From: Mesorhizobium sp.
GTDB taxonomy: Bacteria > Pseudomonadota > Alphaproteobacteria > Rhizobiales > Rhizobiaceae
Length of the DNA: 64,000 nucleotides
NCBI GenBank assembly: GCA_019635735.1
Contig: JAHBYX010000012.1
Location: 62,001 to 126,000, forward strand
Direction of reading: 5' to 3'
Below, in pieces: positions 59,388 to 64,000 of the stretch. Every line of letters begins with the position of its first letter. Within the stretch, counting starts at the first letter, position 1. The notes beneath the pieces were generated by a model, which saw nothing but the letters and a program-made list of their open reading frames with translations, was not told the origin of the DNA and did not search any database. Made by a program: the position numbers and the translations under genes.

Positions 59388-60430
59388 CGGGGGCCGTCGC
59401 TTTCAAGCCAGAGACGGTGCCCGTGAGGGACGCCCATCGTTTCGATACGAGTCGGCTCGCAGAGCTCCTGAGCGACGTGATGTCGTTGGAACTTCTTGAA
59501 CTGCGCCAGATGTCTGCCGGGCAGTCCAACCCGACATTCCTCATCGTGGCCGATGGCACCGAACTCGTCCTGCGCAAGCAGCCGTCAGGAGACCTGTTGT
59601 CGTCGGCGCATGCGATCGACCGCGAATTCAGGATTCTCAAGGCGCTCGAGGACACCGACGTTCCCGTGCCGCAACCCGTTTTGTGGTGCGACGACCGCAC
59701 GATCATCGGAACGCCGTTCTACCTTATGGAGAGGCTGCAAGGCCGGATCTTCTCCAGCCCCGCGATGCCAGAAGCTCGGGCGGCTGAGCGGCGGCCGCTC
59801 TACCACGCGATGGCTGGCACATTAGCGGCCATACACAGGGTCGACTGGAGCGCTGTTGGGCTTGACGGCTACAGCCGCACCGCCGGATTCTATGAGCGGC
59901 AGGTCGCCCGCTGGACGCAGCAATTGGAAAAGTCGCGGTCGAAGGGCAATTCGCAGATCGACCGGCTAAGCGCGTGGCTGCTGGAGAATATTCCGGCTGG
60001 GAACCAGCTCACAACCATCGTGCACGGTGACTTTCGCGTCGAGAACTTGGTGTTTCATGCCACTGAACCCCGGGTGATCGGAGTGCTGGATTGGGAGCTG
60101 TCCGCACTTGGCCATCCCCTCGCCGACCTAGCGTATAACTGCCTGCCTTTCGCCGTCGACAGCGCCCTGAATGACGGGCTGCTCGACCGCGATCTTGCTG
60201 CCCTTGGTTTGCCGACCCGCGAGGAGCATACGCGATCCTACCAGAGCCAGGGCGGATGCAGCGCGGAACTTGCGCCCTTTCACACCGCTTTCGCCCTCTT
60301 TCGGCTCGCGGTCATCCTCGACGGCGTTCTGGCGCGCGCAGAGGCCGGGAACGCATCGAACGACAATGCCAAGGCAGCAGGCCACAGGGGCCGTCGCTAT
60401 GCCGAACTTGCATGGAAGCTCACCCAGTGA
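59384..60430 (+). CDS. APH-family phosphotransferase (acyl-CoA kinase-like)
   Basis: The 348-residue kinase shows MSAGQSNPTFLIVADGTELVLRKQPSG (ATP-binding Lys), catalytic loop VHGDFRVENLV and metal site IGVLDWELSALGHPLADLAY. ATG 59384 overlaps the ACAD stop. These ACAD-associated APH proteins phosphorylate a hydroxyacyl-CoA rather than an antibiotic; drug resistance is unlikely. Confidence 0.9.
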   Translation: MTGAVAFKPETVPVRDAHRFDTSRLAELLSDVMSLELLELRQMSAGQSNPTFLIVADGTELVLRKQPSGDLLSSAHAIDREFRILKALEDTDVPVPQPVLWCDDRTIIGTPFYLMERLQGRIFSSPAMPEARAAERRPLYHAMAGTLAAIHRVDWSAVGLDGYSRTAGFYERQVARWTQQLEKSRSKGNSQIDRLSAWLLENIPAGNQLTTIVHGDFRVENLVFHATEPRVIGVLDWELSALGHPLADLAYNCLPFAVDSALNDGLLDRDLAALGLPTREEHTRSYQSQGGCSAELAPFHTAFALFRLAVILDGVLARAEAGNASNDNAKAAGHRGRRYAELAWKLTQ

Positions 60431-61200
60431 CCGACGTCAGCAGCATATTCGGCTTACCCAGGAAGGTTGCGATCGTAACGGGCGCCAGCCGCGGAATTGG
60501 CAAATCGGCTGCTTCGATCCTCGCGCGGTTGGGCGCCAGGGTTGTCGTCTCAAGCCGTGACATCGACGCGTGCAGCCAGGTCGTGAAGGAAATCGAGGCT
60601 GCCGGCGGCGAGGCCTTTGCCGTCGCATGCAACATTTCGCGTCGAGAAGACCTAGAATCCTTAGTGACAGCCACCATTGGCAAATGGGGCAAGATCGACT
60701 TCCTCGTCTGCAACGCCGCCGTTAACCCGACCATGGGGCCGTTGGCGGAACTGCGCGAGGATGTCTTCGACAAGATACTCTCCGCAAACGTCAAGAGCAC
60801 GCTCTGGCTGTGCAACCTCGCGCTGCCGCACATGGCGGCCAATGGCGGCGGATCGGTGGTCATCGTTTCGTCCGTGCTCGGGATCAAAGGCAGCGGGACC
60901 CTTGGCGCCTATGGCATCTCGAAGGCGGCGGACTTCGCGCTGGCGCGTAACCTCGCCGTCGAGTGGGGACCGCGTGGGATCCGAGTCAACTCGATCGCGC
61001 CCGGCCTGGTCCAGACCGATTTTGCCAAGAAGCTTTGGGAAGACGCGGACGCGGTTGGCGAGCGCAACGCGCGCACCCCATTGCGACGCATCGGCCAACC
61101 CGATGAGATCGGGTCGATCATTGCATTTCTGGGATCGCCGGCCGCGTCGTTCATCACGGGCCAGGTCATCGTGGCCGATGGCGGGGTGACGATCGTCTGA
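60427..61200 (+). CDS. SDR-family oxidoreductase
   Basis: A 257-residue SDR: VAIVTGASRGIGKSAASIL, LVCNAAVNP, VVIVSSVLGIKGSGTLGAYGISKAADFAL and PGLVQTDF, all catalytic positions intact. Start GTG 60427 overlaps the kinase stop (GTGA). Close in pattern to 3-hydroxyacyl-CoA or DHRS4-type SDRs. Confidence 0.9.
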   Translation: MTDVSSIFGLPRKVAIVTGASRGIGKSAASILARLGARVVVSSRDIDACSQVVKEIEAAGGEAFAVACNISRREDLESLVTATIGKWGKIDFLVCNAAVNPTMGPLAELREDVFDKILSANVKSTLWLCNLALPHMAANGGGSVVIVSSVLGIKGSGTLGAYGISKAADFALARNLAVEWGPRGIRVNSIAPGLVQTDFAKKLWEDADAVGERNARTPLRRIGQPDEIGSIIAFLGSPAASFITGQVIVADGGVTIV

Positions 61201-61231
61201 GGATTGGCGCTGTGACTGGGAGGAAATTTCA

Positions 61232-61525
61232 ATGAAGGTCTTTGTGACGACGCTCCGGGCAAAGCCGAATAAGATTGATGAGTTGCGAGCGATCTGCGTG
61301 CAACTCGCGACAGAGGTGCGCGCCAATGAGGCCGGCTGTGCGCAGTACACGATCTGCGCCAGCGATGATCCCGACACGGTCGTCTTCGTCGAGCGGTTCA
61401 GTGACGATGCCGCGATCGAGGCCCACCGCAAGGCAGACTACTTCCGGACGCTGGGCCGGAAGATGGGCGAGTTCATGGATGGCGCGCCTGTCATCCAGCG
61501 TTTCACCCAGATTTCACAAGAATAG
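61232..61525 (+). CDS. ABM-domain monooxygenase-like protein
   Basis: A 97-residue dimeric alpha/beta barrel protein of the antibiotic biosynthesis monooxygenase type: MKVFVTTLRAKPNKIDELRAI, EAGCAQYTICASDDPDTVVFVERF and HRKADYFRTLGRKM. GGGAGGAAATTTCA precedes the ATG. Could be a small oxygenase, an isomerase (LsrG-like) or a scavenger of pathway intermediates. Confidence 0.85.
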   Translation: MKVFVTTLRAKPNKIDELRAICVQLATEVRANEAGCAQYTICASDDPDTVVFVERFSDDAAIEAHRKADYFRTLGRKMGEFMDGAPVIQRFTQISQE

Positions 61526-61546
61526 AGCCGACACCGGGCCGGTACC

Positions 61547-62578
61547 ATGCAGGAAGATCCGCGATCTAGCGAAGCCGTCGATGCCCCGGTAGCGTCGCAA
61601 CGCGTACCTTTGCGGGACATGATCTCGCAGGAGGGGATCATCATGATGCTCGTCGCGATCGAGTTCCTCGCGTTTAGTACGCTTCTGGACGGCTTCCTTT
61701 CCTCGTCAAACCTGCTTTCGCTGGTGCGCAGCATTGCGGTTCTGGGTATCCTCGGCGCCGGGCTGTCGATTGTCGTCATTGCGCGCGGCATTGACCTTTC
61801 GATCGCCGCCATGATGGCGGTCAGCGGCTCATGGGCGGTGTTCCTTGTGGGCCAGGGCGTCCCGGAATGGCAGGCGCTGCTCATTGGCCTCGCGTTCGCC
61901 GCGGGAGTGGGTGCCGTCAACGGGCTGCTCGTTGCCTTCATGGAAATCCCGGCCCTTTTCACCACCCTGGCGTCCGCGACGATCCTGCTCGGTGCCAGTC
62001 AATTGTTCATGGTGTTCGGGACGGTGGTCTACCTGCCGCCCGAGGCAAGCTTCACGGCCTGGCTTGGCCAAGGCGTCGTGCTCGGGATTCCTGTTTCGAT
62101 ATGGATCGCCTGCGCGGCGTTGCTTGCGGGCCACTTCGCATTGGCGCGCACACGATGGGGCCGTTTCGTCTACGCCATGGGCGACAATGTCGAAACGGCG
62201 CGGCTCTCGGGAATCGGCATAAGACCACTCACGGTCGCGCAATACACATTCGCAGCGTGTGTCGCCTTTGCTGGCGGACTGACGCTTGTCGGCGCCAACC
62301 CAACCTTTTCCGTGCGCGTCGCCGAGGGTGGCATCCTGTTCGACCTGATCCTTATCGTCGTGCTTGGCGGGGTCAGCCTGTCGGGCGGTTCCGGCAGCAT
62401 TGTCGGCGTATTGGCTGGAACACTTCTGATCGGAATCATGCTGAACGGAGTCACCATCATGGATCTTACCAAGCAGTATCAGGATCTCCTCAAGGGCGTG
62501 GTCCTGCTGGCTGCGATCATCATCGACAACGCACTGCATCCACGGGACGAAGAGACGGACCGGCAGAGCGATATTTAG
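61547..62578 (+). CDS. Ribose-type ABC transporter permease
   Basis: The 343-residue membrane protein has 8-10 hydrophobic helices and the RbsC-family signatures VVIARGIDLSIAAMMA and ALGNxExAxxSGI-like GDNVETARLSGIG, followed by GGVSLSGGSGSIVGVLAGTLLIGIMLNG. It would import a small sugar-like or carboxylate substrate. The usual ATPase is not among the genes seen here and may lie beyond the window. Confidence 0.92.
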   Translation: MQEDPRSSEAVDAPVASQRVPLRDMISQEGIIMMLVAIEFLAFSTLLDGFLSSSNLLSLVRSIAVLGILGAGLSIVVIARGIDLSIAAMMAVSGSWAVFLVGQGVPEWQALLIGLAFAAGVGAVNGLLVAFMEIPALFTTLASATILLGASQLFMVFGTVVYLPPEASFTAWLGQGVVLGIPVSIWIACAALLAGHFALARTRWGRFVYAMGDNVETARLSGIGIRPLTVAQYTFAACVAFAGGLTLVGANPTFSVRVAEGGILFDLILIVVLGGVSLSGGSGSIVGVLAGTLLIGIMLNGVTIMDLTKQYQDLLKGVVLLAAIIIDNALHPRDEETDRQSDI

Positions 62579-62598
62579 CCACCCACATTCGTGGGCGG
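62579..62598 (+). promoter_or_regulatory. Intercistronic stem-loop between permease and binding protein
   Basis: CCACCCAC-ATTC-GTGGGCGG pairs seven of eight bases directly after the permease stop. Stem-loops here often stabilise the transcript so that the binding protein is made in excess over the permease. Confidence 0.4.
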
Positions 62599-62618
62599 TC
62601 AAACTGGGAGGAAGTGAC

Positions 62619-63644
62619 ATGTCTGCATACTCGAATATCAAACGCCTGACACGGCTTGCACTTGCGTCAGCGCTCGCGCTGTCTTTCGCAGCTCCAGCCG
62701 TTGCGCAGGACGCCGATCGCGTCGAGTCGCTTCGGCAGCCTTATGTTGATGCGGTCAAAGGCAAAAAGGTCGTCTTTCTTGTCACGACGCTCGGCGTCGA
62801 CCTGACAGCCGCATGGCATAAGGTCTTCACCGATACCAGCGCGAAGCTTGGAATCGACTATTCTGTCCGTGACTCCAACTGGAATACGCAAGCGCAGGTC
62901 CAGGCATTCGATGCGCTGCTGGGCGAGAAGCCGGACGCCATCATCATCCAGAACTGGAACCTGTCACTGACTGCCCGTCAGATCAAGAAAGCCGAGGAAG
63001 AAGGCATCATCGTCATCCAGCTTAATCAGAAATCGTTGATGAATTCGACCGCGCATGTCGGCGTCGACTGGACTGGCGTCGGCGTCGTGACCGCGCAGGA
63101 AATGGTCAAGCAGTGCGGCAAGGACAGCGGCCGCAGTGGCAAGGTCGCGATCATCCAAGGCGACGTGACAGCCTCCGACAGCTTCTACCAGATGGCGGGC
63201 GTAGAGTCGGTGTTCGCGGAGCATCCGGAAATGTCGATCGTCGCCAACCAGGGTGGCCAGTGGGATCCGAACAAGGCGCACGATCTCGCGGTGACGATGC
63301 TGCAGCAGCATCCGGACCTGTGCGCCTTTTATGGAATGTGGGGCGTGATGGCCATGGGCGTCGGCCAGGCGATCAGCGAGGCAGGTCTGAAAGGAAAGGT
63401 GTTCAGCTACTCCAACGACGGCGGTTCGCGTTACGCCTGCGACGCCGTGAAGTCGGGCGACTTCACCAAGTTCTGGAGCTACGACGCACCCAATCAGGCG
63501 CGTGACGTCATGCAGCTGCTCACTTATCTTTTCCAGAACGACTATACCCCAGGCACGTTGAAGGGTGCGATCTATTCGCCGCTGCAGGAGATTTCGCTGG
63601 AGAACTACAGCGACACGCTCTGCTGGGATCCGGCGAAGAAGTGA
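62619..63644 (+). CDS. Periplasmic sugar-type substrate-binding protein
   Basis: The 341-residue protein has a long signal peptide (cleavage after APAVAQ, about residue 30) and the RbsB-like fold: VVFLVTTLGVDLTAAWHKVFTDT, AIIIQNWNLSLTARQIKKAEEEGIIVIQLNQ and SNDGGSRYACDAVKSGDF. Co-encoded with two permeases. Since the operon is otherwise CoA-linked catabolism, the ligand may be a hydroxy acid, polyol or glycoside rather than ribose. Confidence 0.92.
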   Translation: MSAYSNIKRLTRLALASALALSFAAPAVAQDADRVESLRQPYVDAVKGKKVVFLVTTLGVDLTAAWHKVFTDTSAKLGIDYSVRDSNWNTQAQVQAFDALLGEKPDAIIIQNWNLSLTARQIKKAEEEGIIVIQLNQKSLMNSTAHVGVDWTGVGVVTAQEMVKQCGKDSGRSGKVAIIQGDVTASDSFYQMAGVESVFAEHPEMSIVANQGGQWDPNKAHDLAVTMLQQHPDLCAFYGMWGVMAMGVGQAISEAGLKGKVFSYSNDGGSRYACDAVKSGDFTKFWSYDAPNQARDVMQLLTYLFQNDYTPGTLKGAIYSPLQEISLENYSDTLCWDPAKK

Positions 63645-63675
63645 AAGGTCTGGACAACGGGCGGACGTCTTGGCG

Positions 63676-64000
63676 ATGAACCGACATCCGCGCTCGGGGT
63701 CGATCAAGCGGCTTTGGCCGGGACATCTCGTTGGAGAGGTCCTGTCCAAGCCGTGGATCGACTCCGTCGTCCCCGTCACGGTCATGCTGCTTACGCTGGC
63801 CGCAGCTCAATACCTTGCGCCCGGTTATCTCGGCGCAAGCAACCTCGCATCCATTGGCAGGCAGTTCTCTGAACTCGGTCTGGTCGCGCTCGGGCTGGCA
63901 GTCGTTGTCTATTGCGGCGGTATCGACCTGTCGATCGGCGCGGTCTACGCGATGGCCAATTTCGTCGCGCTCTACCTGATCAACGTCTACGGGGCGCCGA
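63676..64000 (+). CDS. Second ribose-type ABC permease, partial
   Basis: Runs off the right edge after 108 codons. It starts MNRHPRSGSIKRLWPGHLVGEV and has VTVMLLTLAAAQYLAPGYL and VVVYCGGIDLSIGAVYAMANFVALYL, the same YCGGIDLSIGA signature as the upstream permease (VIARGIDLSIAA). So the transporter has two different permease subunits. GGACGTCTTGGCG before the ATG is a weak ribosome site. Confidence 0.88.
   Translation, partial: MNRHPRSGSIKRLWPGHLVGEVLSKPWIDSVVPVTVMLLTLAAAQYLAPGYLGASNLASIGRQFSELGLVALGLAVVVYCGGIDLSIGAVYAMANFVALYLINVYGAP

Noticed and set aside
59384..60430. Aminoglycoside resistance gene
   Set aside because: The APH fold is present, but coupling to an acyl-CoA dehydrogenase and CoA-pathway genes points to a metabolic kinase.
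1..64000. CRISPR array, tRNA, rRNA, integrase with att sites, replication initiator
   Set aside because: Looked for regularly spaced direct repeats, cloverleaf-like sequences, tyrosine or serine recombinase motifs and Rep/RepABC patterns; none found in this window.

Overview
The window looks like a mobile element, or the conjugative part of a plasmid or ICE, from a high-GC alphaproteobacterium, most likely of the Rhizobiales/Hyphomicrobiales. The evidence is a complete VirB/VirD4 type IV secretion operon, a MOBP-like relaxase with a MobC partner, a VirC1/VirC2-like pair, and a long run of small families that recur on rhizobial plasmids (DUF1173, DUF736, DUF1419, DUF3085, DUF7007, DUF5990). 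No replication initiator, rRNA, tRNA, integrase or CRISPR array is visible, so plasmid versus ICE cannot be settled here.

Layout. 0.3-13.2 kb: one tightly overlapping plus-strand operon, virB1-virB2-virB3-virB4-second transglycosylase-virB5-virB7-like-virB6-virB8-virB9-virB10-virB11-virD4, divergent from a partial exported nuclease-like gene. 13.4-16.2 kb: small accessory genes (DUF4143 ATPase, DUF5990, two XRE regulators). 16.2-20.9 kb: the DNA-processing module. mobC and the relaxase run left, the VirC1/VirC2-like pair runs right, and between them is an AT-rich spacer with three inverted repeats and a VirD2/RP4-type nic sequence at 19710/19711, which I read as oriT.

21-46 kb: nearly all genes are on the minus strand. 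They include an ArdC-type antirestriction protein, a ParB-like protein, a 1698-residue DNA methylase-helicase, a Toprim/DUF3991 protein, two PP-loop (PAPS-reductase-like) proteins with a DUF6884 protein, a RelBE-type toxin-antitoxin pair, HU, a WGR protein and many small unknown genes. If nic is placed correctly, this block enters the recipient first and the transferred strand is the template for the minus-strand genes. Several of these genes are preceded by a conserved hairpin-forming non-coding repeat (three clear copies of about 105 bp at 23.5, 24.3 and 25.7 kb, plus a second family at 26.3 and 32.2 kb). My main hypothesis is that these act as single-stranded-DNA promoters or another leading-region regulatory element.

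46-64 kb: metabolic cargo behind an IS110 remnant. First comes a small redox cluster (DsbA-like pseudogene, SDR, luciferase-like monooxygenase, NADPH:quinone reductase) next to an HxlR regulator. Then, past relics of insertion sequences, two divergent operons form a CoA-dependent catabolic module: acyl-CoA ligase, enoyl-CoA hydratase, four SDRs, MDR oxidoreductase and IclR regulator to the left; acyl-CoA dehydrogenase, APH-family kinase, SDR, ABM monooxygenase and a ribose-type ABC transporter to the right. The kinase plus dehydrogenase pair resembles the logic of 4-hydroxyacyl-CoA catabolism (LvaA/LvaC, ACAD10/11).

Decay is visible in places: an amber codon inside the DUF7673 gene, a TGA inside the DsbA gene, a lost start in a small gene at 24.2 kb, and IS fragments.
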